The notes under the pieces are model-generated. The model saw only the letters and a program-made list of their open reading frames with translations, was not told the origin of the DNA and did no database searches. From the NCBI GenBank assembly GCA_020635995.1, contig JACJYS010000007.1, forward strand, positions 1-64,000: a stretch of DNA of 64,000 nucleotides. Direction: 5' to 3'. Source of the DNA: Chitinophagales bacterium (lineage in GTDB: Bacteria; Bacteroidota; Bacteroidia; Chitinophagales; UBA8649). Made by a program: the position numbers and the translations under genes. The first letter of the stretch is position 1; each line of letters starts with the position of its first letter. This document shows positions 41,240-50,456 of the stretch, in pieces.

Positions 41240-44200
41240 TTATTTAGTACTCGGTGTTTTCTTCTTTTTCATAGTATCTACAACAATTGCTGAGGCTATA
41301 AATATAGATGAATATGTACCTATTAAAATACCAACTAATAAAGCAAAAGAGAATCCTCTAATAGCTTCGCCACCAAAAATAAATAGTATTAATACTACTA
41401 AAATGGTGGTAAATGATGTCATTAAAGTACGGCTTAAAGTACTGTTTATGGCATTGTTTACATTGGTTATTATATCTGTAGTTGGGTGCTCATCAAAATA
41501 CTCACGTATTCTATCAAAAACAATTACCGTATCGTTTATAGAGTAACCTATAACGGTAAGAATTGCCGCAATAAATTTTTGTTCTATCTCTAAAGAGAAA
41601 GGAAACCACTCGCCCCAAAATATAGAGTATATAGATAAAAGTATTAGTGAATCGTGAATAACTGCACCTACGGCTCCTACACCAAACTGCCATTTTCTAA
41701 AACGAATTAATAAGTAAATAAAAATTAAGATAGCTCCTACTATTCCTGCTTTAAATGCACTTGTTTGTATATCATCTGCAATAGATGTATCTACTTTATT
41801 TGACTGAATTAAAGCATCTCTTAAGAATAATTCTTTAGTTGGTTCTTTGTCAAATTCGCCTTTTAAGTTATCATAAAGCATATAAGAAACAGTACTATCC
41901 ATTTTAGGGTTCGTACTTTCTATTTCGTAAGAAGTTATTATTTGCACGGTTCTGTTGTTTCCAAAAGTTTTTACTTGTGGCGGAACACCAAATACATCGG
42001 CTAAATCACTTCTAATAGCGTCTGTAGAAACATCTTTATCAAAAGCTACTACAAAAGAACGACCACCTTTAAAATCAACACCTAATTCAAATCCTTTAGT
42101 GAAAATAGATACTAAACCGGCTATCATAATTAACCCTGAAATAGCATAAAATATTTTTCTTTTACCTAAGAAATCAAAGTGTACATCACTTAATAAGTTT
42201 TCGCTCCACGAAGTTGAAAATTTAACTTTTTTATTTCTGTCATTTAATCCTTCAAAAATTAATCTTGTTAAGAACACCGCAGAAATAAATGAAGCTATAA
42301 TACCTATCATTAACACTATGGCAAACCCTTTAACAGGACCGGCACCTAACCAAAGTAGGGTAGCGGCCGTAATAAAAGTAGTAACATTGGCATCTATAAT
42401 AGCACTATAAGAACGAGAGAAACCATCTGCTATAGCTAAACGTAAGCCTTTGCCCTTCCGCAGTTCTTCTTTTATCCTTTCAAATATAATTACGTTAGCA
42501 TCTACCGCCATACCTATGGTAAGTACTATACCTGCTAAGCCTGGCAAGGTTAAAGCCGCACCTAATGAGGCTAATGTACCCATTATTAATACTAAGTTGG
42601 CTATTAAAGCAATATTGGCAATAACACCAGAACCACTATAATATAATACCATAAATAGTATAACTATTAAGAAGCCTAATGCTAAAGCAAAAATTCCTGA
42701 ACGAATAGAATCTTTTCCTAAAGAAGCACCCACTACGGCTTCTTGCGGTATGTTTATTTGAGCATCTAATTTTCCCGATTTTAGGATATTGGCTAAGTCT
42801 AAGGCTTCGTCAAAATCATCTAAACCTGAAATAGACGAACGTCCACCGGATATTTTTTGATTTACATTAGGAGCAGAAAAAACTTTATCGTCTAAAACTA
42901 TAGCTATTTGTTTTCCTACGTTTTCTCCTGTTAAGTTTTCCCAGTTTTTGCTTCCTATGTTGTTCATACTCATAGAAACCTCAGCACTACCATATTGGTC
43001 AAAGCCTGCACGAGCGTCAGTAATAACATCTCCATTTAAAGCAGGTTTGCCATTTAATTCTTTTACTAAACCAAATAACATATATATGTCTGTTTGGTTG
43101 CCGTCTTGCCCTGTTATAGGTTTAGCAGACCAAGCTAATTTTATACGAGCTATGTCAAAAATGTTTTGTACCTCTTCATGTGCCAATAAAGCTTTTACTT
43201 TATCTAAATCTTTTCTGGCTACATAGCCTGCTACAGCACCTTGACTCCAAACTTGTCTGCCGTTTTGAGTTTCTATAGCCGGAGCTAATAAATCAAATAA
43301 AGGATTAAATTTATTGCTTACAGTTGAATCTCCACTTGTAACTGAATTTGTTTCTAAATCACTTAATTCGCCTAAATCATTATCTAAATCTGATAAGCTA
43401 TTAGAATCTTCATTTAATGCAACCGAAGCACTATCTATCTCTGCTGCCGTAGTAGAACTGTTAATTAATTCACTTAAACCACTATTAGAAACAGAATCTG
43501 TAGCTTCTTCCAATCCTAAAATACCTACCAACATATCGTTAGCTTGTACTAATAATTCGCCTGTTGTAGATGCCGGTGCTGTTCTATAAAACTCTAATAC
43601 TGCCGCTGATTGAATAATCCCTCTAATACGGTCGGTATTATCGGCACCGGGTAGTTCTATATATATTCTACCATTAGCGTCCGGCTCAGAAATAAAAGGT
43701 TGAGCTACACCAAATTCATCTATACGAGTAGTTAATATGTTGTGTGTTTCGCCATTTTTAGCTTTTACTTCTTCTTTTAGTACATCAATTACTTCACTAT
43801 TTGACGATTCAAAAGTTATTTTTTCTCTAAACTTTTCTATTGGATAAAATATAGCCGATAGCTTAGCTCCATTACCTATTTTTTCGTATTCTTTACCAAA
43901 AGAAGTAATAAAATCTTCTTGACTTGAAGCTTGGGCTGCTATAGCTGCGTCTATGGCTTTATTAAAATTTTCATCTTTAGTGTTGTTGGCTAATTTTCTT
44001 AGCACGTCAGCTTGGTCTATTTCTACTAATAAACTAACTCCACCTTTTAAGTCTAATCCTAAGTTTAAACTTCTTTTGTCTATTTGGTCGTAAGTGAAGC
44101 CTAAGAATACATCTTCATTTTTGATAGAGTCTAAATAATAATTTTTTGCTTTATTAAACTGAAATGCTTTTTCAGCACTTTCTTCTAGGGTAGAAGTTTG

Positions 44201-44323
44201 AGCTGTGGCATATTTTGTTGCTTTTTTTACAAAGTTGTTTTTAATAAAAGTAAATGAAAGTTGAAAAATAGACACCACCAATAGTGCTATAATAATAATT
44301 CTAATAAATCCTTTTGCTTGCAT
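41240..44323 (-). CDS. secDF: Fused protein translocase subunit SecDF
   Basis: 1027 aa. The SecD half holds the N-terminal helix, LNLGLDLKGGVSLLVEID, a long periplasmic domain with an acidic low-complexity insert (NSLSDLDNDLGELSDLETNS) and the six-helix block with AVDANVIIFERIKEEL. The SecF half starts near residue 720 with FELGVDFKGGRSFVVAF and ends in GYSINDTVIVFDRIREYF. A single-chain SecDF is usual in Bacteroidota. Drives late steps of Sec export by proton motive force. Confidence 0.95.
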   Translation of the reverse strand: MQAKGFIRIIIIALLVVSIFQLSFTFIKNNFVKKATKYATAQTSTLEESAEKAFQFNKAKNYYLDSIKNEDVFLGFTYDQIDKRSLNLGLDLKGGVSLLVEIDQADVLRKLANNTKDENFNKAIDAAIAAQASSQEDFITSFGKEYEKIGNGAKLSAIFYPIEKFREKITFESSNSEVIDVLKEEVKAKNGETHNILTTRIDEFGVAQPFISEPDANGRIYIELPGADNTDRIRGIIQSAAVLEFYRTAPASTTGELLVQANDMLVGILGLEEATDSVSNSGLSELINSSTTAAEIDSASVALNEDSNSLSDLDNDLGELSDLETNSVTSGDSTVSNKFNPLFDLLAPAIETQNGRQVWSQGAVAGYVARKDLDKVKALLAHEEVQNIFDIARIKLAWSAKPITGQDGNQTDIYMLFGLVKELNGKPALNGDVITDARAGFDQYGSAEVSMSMNNIGSKNWENLTGENVGKQIAIVLDDKVFSAPNVNQKISGGRSSISGLDDFDEALDLANILKSGKLDAQINIPQEAVVGASLGKDSIRSGIFALALGFLIVILFMVLYYSGSGVIANIALIANLVLIMGTLASLGAALTLPGLAGIVLTIGMAVDANVIIFERIKEELRKGKGLRLAIADGFSRSYSAIIDANVTTFITAATLLWLGAGPVKGFAIVLMIGIIASFISAVFLTRLIFEGLNDRNKKVKFSTSWSENLLSDVHFDFLGKRKIFYAISGLIMIAGLVSIFTKGFELGVDFKGGRSFVVAFDKDVSTDAIRSDLADVFGVPPQVKTFGNNRTVQIITSYEIESTNPKMDSTVSYMLYDNLKGEFDKEPTKELFLRDALIQSNKVDTSIADDIQTSAFKAGIVGAILIFIYLLIRFRKWQFGVGAVGAVIHDSLILLSIYSIFWGEWFPFSLEIEQKFIAAILTVIGYSINDTVIVFDRIREYFDEHPTTDIITNVNNAINSTLSRTLMTSFTTILVVLILFIFGGEAIRGFSFALLVGILIGTYSSIFIASAIVVDTMKKKKTPSTK

Positions 44324-44352
44324 TTTAGATAGATATATTTTTTTAAAGGGTG

Positions 44353-44360
44353 CAAATATA
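44353..44360 (-). promoter_or_regulatory. -7 box of secDF
   Basis: Minus-strand TATATTTG, 30 bp before the secDF ATG. The -33 element is weak. Confidence 0.55.
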
Positions 44361-44429
44361 CCATTAATAATGCTTTTAAAGTAAGAATTTAGAAAAAATT
44401 GTAGTGCCTTTTCTCTTGCTTAATTGTGC

Positions 44430-44891
44430 TTAGTACTTATATTGCTCTAAAACGGCTAATAATTCCTCATGTTTTTGGGTGCCAAGCACAAATTTTTTAC
44501 CTGATTTTAGTGTTATTTGAAGCCCCATTTTTCCTTTAACATTATAAATTGTGCCGTATTTTATACTCATTCTAATGCCCCAGCCACCTACAAAACCATA
44601 GTTAATAACTTTGGCACTTTCTATTTCACTCCATAAAAATTGTCTTTTTCTTATAAAAGGGAAATAACTATACGAAATGCCTTGCTCATTTACTTCTGTT
44701 TTTAGCTTTAACAAAAAAAACATAACGAAAACTATACTTAGGATAGACATGCTGATGATAAAAGAAGTGTCATTCATTGGTTTTGAAGGATTACTAAAAT
44801 AACTATATATTGGTAATGCAAAGCATATAATTAGCAGTAACCATAGCCACCATTGTGTAAATTTTTGAGTTTCGGAGAAATGTTTTTTCAT
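44430..44891 (-). CDS. Small membrane protein with a PH-like C-terminal domain
   Basis: 153 aa. Two helices (about 15-32 and 45-63), then a beta-rich domain (VNEQGISYSYFPFIRKRQFLW, IRMSIKYGTIYNVKGKMGLQ, KKFVLGTQKHEELLAVL). The last two features resemble bacterial PH-like membrane proteins. No function can be given. Confidence 0.65.
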   Translation of the reverse strand: MKKHFSETQKFTQWWLWLLLIICFALPIYSYFSNPSKPMNDTSFIISMSILSIVFVMFFLLKLKTEVNEQGISYSYFPFIRKRQFLWSEIESAKVINYGFVGGWGIRMSIKYGTIYNVKGKMGLQITLKSGKKFVLGTQKHEELLAVLEQYKY

Positions 44892-44978
44892 AGGTGTAAA
44901 GAATTAGAGAAAATTCTTGAAAAAGCGGAGTAAAAGTTTTCAAAACTTTTGAAGTATCTTTTATTGGTTATAGTATTT

Positions 44979-45446
44979 TTATTTTTTAATTCTGTTGGAT
45001 GATTTCTTTAAAAAGTTTTCAAAGAGTTCGTCTGTTGTAATTATATTTGAGAATCCTTTTTCTTGAAGTCCTTTAATCAGTTTTTTGTCACCTGTCCATA
45101 GCTTACATTTCAAATATCTTGAAAATGCAACAAAAGGAGTATCATCAATATCTATGTTTTTGCATAGTTCAAGGGCTTCTCTATAATTTCTTTTATCAAC
45201 AATAGAGTGGTTCAAAATGGTAATGTTTTTTAGTATTAATTCGTAAACTTCAATAAATTCTTCGTTGTTTAACTTGGCAATTTTCTTTATTTTTTCGTGA
45301 TGCTCCCAAATTTCAGTTCTGATATATTTGGGGGCATAAAAATCATAAAAATCATTTCCCATTAGCAAAATTTGCGTTATGCGACTGTTGGTATTTAAAA
45401 TAGCACTAAAAACAATATTTGAGTCAACAACTAATTTAGTCATCAA
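44979..45446 (-). CDS. PIN-domain ribonuclease, toxin of a type II pair
   Basis: 155 aa. The acidic PIN residues are visible: Asp in VVDSNIVFSAIL (residue 8), the central Glu in IRTEIWEHHEKI, IDIDDTPFVAFS (about 102) and WTGDKKLIKGL (about 119). Metal-dependent RNase, probably tRNA- or mRNA-specific. It overlaps the small gene upstream by 11 bp, in the order antitoxin-toxin. Confidence 0.85.
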   Translation of the reverse strand: MMTKLVVDSNIVFSAILNTNSRITQILLMGNDFYDFYAPKYIRTEIWEHHEKIKKIAKLNNEEFIEVYELILKNITILNHSIVDKRNYREALELCKNIDIDDTPFVAFSRYLKCKLWTGDKKLIKGLQEKGFSNIITTDELFENFLKKSSNRIKK

Positions 45447-45645
45447 ATCCTATTTCTTTCTTAATTTTTTCCCAACGATTTTGCTTAGATTCTTTTACCA
45501 ATTTTTCTAAATCTTTTTCAGTAGTATTAGATTTAGCAGTAAGTTCAATATATCTCAAATAATCTAATAATGATTGAATTTTAGATACTCTTAATCCTGC
45601 GGAAAATCTTACTAATATTTCATTATTTTGTCTTTCAACTATCAT
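45436..45645 (-). CDS. Antitoxin partner of the PIN-domain protein
   Basis: 69 aa. The charged, helical C-terminus (EKDLEKLVKESKQNRWEKIKKE) is typical of a toxin-wrapping tail; the N-terminal part (NEILVRFSAGLRVSKIQSLLDYL) may be the DNA-binding and dimer region. Assigned by size and overlap with the PIN gene. Confidence 0.7.
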   Translation of the reverse strand: MIVERQNNEILVRFSAGLRVSKIQSLLDYLRYIELTAKSNTTEKDLEKLVKESKQNRWEKIKKEIGFDD

Positions 45646-45781
45646 TTTTTCTCTTTTTACTCTTACCGAATATAAGTAATCTTTTTATTTATACCGATTA
45701 GGTTTAATAAAAAGTAGATAATAATATATCTTGCTCTGAGTTTGCAAGATACTATATATTTTATTAAAACGCAAAATATCA

Positions 45782-45801
45782 AAAATAGTTCAGACTATTT
45801 T
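45782..45801 (-). terminator. Possible terminator of the guaA operon
   Basis: Perfect 8-bp stem AAAATAGT / ACTATTTT with TCAG loop, then T-rich on the minus strand. It lies 59 bp past the stop at 45860. The rest of 45646-45859 shows no gene. Confidence 0.45.
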
Positions 45802-45859
45802 GAATTAATAATTGATATAAGATGCCATTCTCTACCACTGAAAAAAAGTAGTGAATCTT

Positions 45860-47419
45860 TTATGATTTAATTATTTTGGTGGTGTATATTTTATTATTGC
45901 TATACAAAGAAATAAAGTATATTCCTACATTAAGTTGCTTGGTATATTGTACCGAAAATTGTTTGCTGTTGGTAGCTATACTTTTAATTGTTTGCCCTAA
46001 AGCATCTGTTATTTTTATGTCTGTTATTGTTTTGTTGCCTTCGTATTCTATGGTAAGCGTACCTGCCGTATTAAAAAATGCTTTATAATTATCACTATTT
46101 GCATCATTTATCCCCGTATTTATACATTTTGTTTCAAAATTTTCTACTTTTTCTATGGCTGTTTCAAGTAGTATGTTAGATTTTATAACAGTGCTACACC
46201 CCGGTTTAGTTACTCTTATATCGTAATATCCGCTATCGGCTACGCCTATATTATAAGTGCCGTTATAAAGGGTTTCTTTTATGTACGATGTGCCTATTAT
46301 TTCTACAGAAGCATTGTTTAAGGGAATATTATTGAGGGTGTCAAAAACATTTCCTGTTAAATATGCTGCTCTGCTATAATGTGGCTGTAGTACAAAAAGT
46401 CCTTCTTCTCTATCGCTTATAATTATTTTTCCACTGCTAAAATACGGATATACGCCCCAGTTTCCTTCAAAGCCTTCGGCAGCATTAAAAGGAGAAGAAT
46501 CGTAAAAACCCACTTCTACTAAATTGTGTTTTAAAGTGGCATCTACCAAGCGAAGTCCGTCTCTGTAGTATGAAGTGAAAATATAGTTTCCCTTAAAATG
46601 TGCATTGTGAGGAATAACGCCATAGCTTGGGCTACTTCTGTATTTGTCTATTAATTTTATGTTGTTTAAGTTGCTAATGTCATAAAGTTCTACGTACGCC
46701 CCCGATTTTTCATCTGTAGTTATTACATATTTTCCATCATTGCTAAGCCAAATATTATGCGTGTAGTTTGTTCCTGTAGTTTTTCGTGCTAAAACTATAG
46801 GATTACTTTTATCACTTACATCTATTATAGAAAAAGTGCCGTTGTTTAATTCGGCAGTATATAGCGTATCTCCTCTGGCATAGGCATCGTGTACATATTG
46901 GTCGTCATACAAACCTACAAATTCTGGCAAAAATCTGTTTGAAGTATTCAAATTTATCATAAATGCACCTTGGTTTGCTATATTGCTACCCAGCAAATAG
47001 GCTATGCCGTTTTCATCTATAAAAATATTGTGTGCTGTTTCAAAATTATAACTTCCTATTTGAGTTACATATTGATAGGTAAGAATATTTGGAAGTTGCG
47101 TAAAATTCATTATTAAAAGACCTCCGCCATCTTCGTTTACTGCATAGCCGTAGTTATTATAAACTTTTATATCTCGCCAAAGGCTTGAATCTCCAGTAAC
47201 GTGGTGCAAAAGTAGGGTAGTGTCGGGATTATTTATTTTTACTATGCTTACTCCTGTAGTTAGTCCTACTAAAGCATATTCGTTTCCTGCTGTGTCTGTA
47301 TATCCCCAAATATCATTTAAAATGGGTTCAAAATCTAAATAATTTAGTAAGTCAAAGTTTTTTTGAGTAAAGCCTTTAAAGCAAAGCAAACTGAATATTA
47401 TAAAAGTAATTAAACGCAT
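45860..47419 (-). CDS. Choice-of-anchor B family protein with type IX sorting domain
   Basis: 519 aa. Signal peptide (MRLITFIIFSLLCFKGFTQ). The main domain contains repeated hits such as GYAVNEDGGGLLIMNFTQLP, ETAHNIFIDENGIAYLLGSN, DLSNLNNIKLIDKYRS-like blades and GIPHNAHFKGNYIF-type units, matching the LVIVD/choice-of-anchor B group. A carboxypeptidase regulatory-like domain (about 370-435) and a C-terminal T9SS sorting domain (DALGQTIKSIATNSKQF, LNVGIYFISLYSNNKI..KIIKS) follow. Exported to the cell surface; role unknown. It starts 1 bp after the upstream gene. Confidence 0.85.
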   Translation of the reverse strand: MRLITFIIFSLLCFKGFTQKNFDLLNYLDFEPILNDIWGYTDTAGNEYALVGLTTGVSIVKINNPDTTLLLHHVTGDSSLWRDIKVYNNYGYAVNEDGGGLLIMNFTQLPNILTYQYVTQIGSYNFETAHNIFIDENGIAYLLGSNIANQGAFMINLNTSNRFLPEFVGLYDDQYVHDAYARGDTLYTAELNNGTFSIIDVSDKSNPIVLARKTTGTNYTHNIWLSNDGKYVITTDEKSGAYVELYDISNLNNIKLIDKYRSSPSYGVIPHNAHFKGNYIFTSYYRDGLRLVDATLKHNLVEVGFYDSSPFNAAEGFEGNWGVYPYFSSGKIIISDREEGLFVLQPHYSRAAYLTGNVFDTLNNIPLNNASVEIIGTSYIKETLYNGTYNIGVADSGYYDIRVTKPGCSTVIKSNILLETAIEKVENFETKCINTGINDANSDNYKAFFNTAGTLTIEYEGNKTITDIKITDALGQTIKSIATNSKQFSVQYTKQLNVGIYFISLYSNNKIYTTKIIKS

Positions 47420-47420
47420 A

Positions 47421-48800
47421 TTATTTGACTAATATACGTTTAAAATCTTCTATTTTATAAATGTATAGTGCATTATTTTCAATTCTTCCGTTTATATTTC
47501 TTGAAAAATTGTAGTTTTTAATATAGCTTTTATAATCCGATTTAAGCAATTCAGCATCAAAATTAATACCGTAGTTATCTATTGTTTTTATAAAAACAGT
47601 AGCAAGGTCATAACCTAAATACACTTCATTTTCAGGCATTTTTTTGTAGGTAGATTTATAATTATCACTAAACACGCTTTTTTCGTCAGTTTGGTTGTTT
47701 TCCCACACACTACTTGTAAAATGTATTTGATTATTGCTTAAATAATTGATTCTTAGTACTTCAGATTGCTCCCAGCCCGGCATTCCAAAAGTTATTAAGT
47801 TATTTTCTTTTTTATCAATAGCATTTATTTTTTGCAATAGAACACTTATAGCGTTTTCGTCAAAGCTGTTAATAATAAAAACATTGTCTTTTGTTAAAGA
47901 TAGCTGGTCTTCTACTTTTAGTTTATAAATACTTTTATCGTTTATATCTATAATAGCATAGGTAATTTGCTGGCTTAAATCTCTTTCTTTGTTTAAAGAA
48001 TCTATATAGTTGGTAAAATAATTAGCACTTTTTTGTCCAAAACCATTATCGTGATAAAAGAAAGTAATTTTTGGTGCATCATAAATTTCAGCTCCGTATT
48101 TTATCATTGTTTCTATGTGTTTGTTAATGGGTGGTTCTAACATGTAAAATCTGCTAACTCCAGCTCCCGCAACTGTAGATGGGCTAAATGGCGAAATGAA
48201 AATGGTATTGCTGTTTTTGTTGGTTTTGGTTAGCTCACTTATGTTTTTTGAACTAAACGGGCATACTACTACATCAAAATTTTCATCTGCTATTTTATTG
48301 GCAATGTTGGTGGTTTCGTACAGGCTACCTTTATTGTCAAAAACAGAAATTTTAAATTTTGAATGGAGTGTTAACTCTTTTAATCCCATTAAAAAACCTT
48401 CGTAAAAAGAAATAGAGCTTTCACTTTTGGCTGGCGTTTGAAAATTGGTGTAGTTTTTTGCAGCAGATGCGTTCCAGTTAGTACGTACGCTATCTTCCAT
48501 AAAAGGAAGTACTAAAGCTACTTTATATAAATCTTTTGTAATTTTTTCTTCTTCAATAATACTTGTTGTATCTGTAAAAAATACGGTATCTATATTGTTT
48601 TCTTGATAATCTTCTTCGTCAATGGCTGTGTTATCATCTTCTTTAGTTTCTTGGTCTTTTGTATCTGTTTGGGTATTAGTATCAGAAACATAAACATCAG
48701 CATTATTACTGCTTATTAGTTTTTTTGTTTTACAAGCAGATAAATTTATTAGTATAATTAAAGCAAAAAATGCGAAGTATGTAAGTTGTATTTTTTTCAT
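47421..48800 (-). CDS. Periplasmic ligand-binding-like lipoprotein (PBP1 fold)
   Basis: 459 aa from ATG 48800; a TTG two codons upstream is less likely. Lipobox INLSAC (Cys about residue 23) and an acidic linker (KDQETKEDDNTAIDEEDYQE). The rest has the type 1 periplasmic binding fold (YKVALVLPFMEDSVRTNW, IANKIADENFDVVVCPFSS, FISPFSPS, ITFGMPGWEQSEVLRI). Bacteroidota often have such a PBP1 protein next to guaA, usually with LysM domains, which are missing here. Ligand unknown. Confidence 0.75.
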   Translation of the reverse strand: MKKIQLTYFAFFALIILINLSACKTKKLISSNNADVYVSDTNTQTDTKDQETKEDDNTAIDEEDYQENNIDTVFFTDTTSIIEEEKITKDLYKVALVLPFMEDSVRTNWNASAAKNYTNFQTPAKSESSISFYEGFLMGLKELTLHSKFKISVFDNKGSLYETTNIANKIADENFDVVVCPFSSKNISELTKTNKNSNTIFISPFSPSTVAGAGVSRFYMLEPPINKHIETMIKYGAEIYDAPKITFFYHDNGFGQKSANYFTNYIDSLNKERDLSQQITYAIIDINDKSIYKLKVEDQLSLTKDNVFIINSFDENAISVLLQKINAIDKKENNLITFGMPGWEQSEVLRINYLSNNQIHFTSSVWENNQTDEKSVFSDNYKSTYKKMPENEVYLGYDLATVFIKTIDNYGINFDAELLKSDYKSYIKNYNFSRNINGRIENNALYIYKIEDFKRILVK

Positions 48801-48822
48801 TGTCAATTTTTTGTATCAAAAA

Positions 48823-50364
48823 CTATTCCCATTCTATAGTGGCGGGTGGTTTAGAGCTAATATCATACACTACTCGGTTTACGCCTTTTACGTTATTTAT
48901 TATTTCGTTAGACACTTTAGCCAGAAAATCGTAGGGTAGATGTACCCAATCGGCAGTCATACCGTCTTTGCTAATAACGGCACGTAGGGCTACAGCATTT
49001 TCGTAGGTTCTTTCATCGCCCATAACGCCTACGCTTTTTTGGTTGAGCAAAATAGTGCCGGCTTGCCAAACGTCTTTATATAAATTGTACTTTTTTAGCA
49101 AACTGATAAAAATATAATCGGCTTCTTGAAGTATTCGGACACGCTCAGCATCTACTGCTCCCATTATTCTTATAGCTAAACCCGGCCCGGGAAAAGGGTG
49201 GCGTTCTACTATTTCTTTAGGAATATTAAGGGTATTGCCCACCAGTCGCACTTCGTCTTTAAATAGCATTCGCAGTGGTTCTACTATTTTTAAATGTAGT
49301 TTTTCGGGCAGACCACCTACATTGTGGTGCGATTTTATAGTAACAGATGGCCCGTGTACAGAAACAGACTCTATTACATCGGGATAAATAGTGCCTTGAG
49401 CAAGCCATTTAGCTCCTTCTACTTTGTTAGCTTCTTCTTGAAAAACATCTATAAAAATTTTGCCTATGGCTTTGCGTTTTTTCTCGGGGTCGCTTTCATT
49501 TTTTAGGGCTGTATAAAATTTTTGCGAAGCATCAACACCTTTAACGTTTAGCCCTAAACCTTTGTAGGCTTCTAAAACTTCGGTAAATTCATTTTTGCGT
49601 AGCAAACCATTATCTACAAAAATGCAATATAGATTTTTCCCTATTGCCTTGTGCAATAAACCTGCCGCTACACTACTATCTACACCGCCACTTAAACCTA
49701 ATATTACTTTGTCATTGCCTAATTGTTCTTTTAAATTAGCTACAGTTTCTTCTACAAAAGATAAAGGAGTCCAGTCTGCTTTTATTTCACATATATCAAT
49801 TAAAAAATTGTGCAACATTTGTAGTCCATCTACAGAGTGTGTTACTTCCGGGTGAAACTGAAAAGCATAAAAAGGATGATTGAAAGTGCCTGCGTTGCTT
49901 TTGTAAGCAGCTACGTCTATACTTTCTGTATTGGCTATTATTTCAAAACCTTTGGGTATTTCTAAAATGCTATCGCCATGGCTCATCCAAACCTGGCTGT
50001 TGTTTTTTATATTGTTAAAAATATTGTCATGAACAGCAATGTTTAAATTGGCTCTACCGTATTCTCTTTTATTGCTTTTAGCCACTTTGCCTCCCATAGT
50101 TTGGGCGGTATATTGAGCACCATAGCATACGGCTAAGGTTGGTTTGGCGTTAGCTATTTCTTTTACATTTATTTGCGGGGCATTTTCTTCTAAACACGAA
50201 AAAGGGCTACCACTTAAAATTACCGCTTTAATATCGTCAGTAAGTTCGGGAATTTTATTAAAAGGGTATATTTCGCAAAATATTTTAAGCTCTCTAACTC
50301 TGCGTGCTATAAGCTGCGTGTACTGCGAACCAAAATCAAGAATAATTACTTTGTCGTGTATCAT
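48823..50364 (-). CDS. guaA: GMP synthase (glutamine-hydrolysing)
   Basis: 513 aa, normal length. The amidotransferase domain has the nucleophile in AVCYGAQYTAQ and FHPEVTHS; the ATP pyrophosphatase P-loop is GLSGGVDSSVAAGLLHKAIG; the C-terminal dimer domain ends in PPATIEWE. Converts XMP to GMP. It heads an operon with the PBP1 lipoprotein and the T9SS protein. Confidence 0.97.
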   Translation of the reverse strand: MIHDKVIILDFGSQYTQLIARRVRELKIFCEIYPFNKIPELTDDIKAVILSGSPFSCLEENAPQINVKEIANAKPTLAVCYGAQYTAQTMGGKVAKSNKREYGRANLNIAVHDNIFNNIKNNSQVWMSHGDSILEIPKGFEIIANTESIDVAAYKSNAGTFNHPFYAFQFHPEVTHSVDGLQMLHNFLIDICEIKADWTPLSFVEETVANLKEQLGNDKVILGLSGGVDSSVAAGLLHKAIGKNLYCIFVDNGLLRKNEFTEVLEAYKGLGLNVKGVDASQKFYTALKNESDPEKKRKAIGKIFIDVFQEEANKVEGAKWLAQGTIYPDVIESVSVHGPSVTIKSHHNVGGLPEKLHLKIVEPLRMLFKDEVRLVGNTLNIPKEIVERHPFPGPGLAIRIMGAVDAERVRILQEADYIFISLLKKYNLYKDVWQAGTILLNQKSVGVMGDERTYENAVALRAVISKDGMTADWVHLPYDFLAKVSNEIINNVKGVNRVVYDISSKPPATIEWE

Positions 50365-50369
50365 GCGTG

Positions 50370-50398
50370 CAAAAATAGCTTAAAGAATTTTTACCAAA
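50370..50398 (-). promoter_or_regulatory. Candidate promoter of guaA
   Basis: Minus-strand TTTG (50398-50395), a short 17-bp spacer and TATTTTTG (50377-50370). The box ends 6 bp before the guaA ATG, so the mRNA would have almost no leader. Confidence 0.5.
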
Positions 50399-50456
50399 GG
50401 TTTATAAGGTAAAAAAAATGGAAAATGAGCAATTGTGTTTGTAATTAGTACTATTT

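Noticed and set aside
42450..43589. Several plus-strand frames inside secDF
   Set aside because: Shadows of the SecDF coding sequence.
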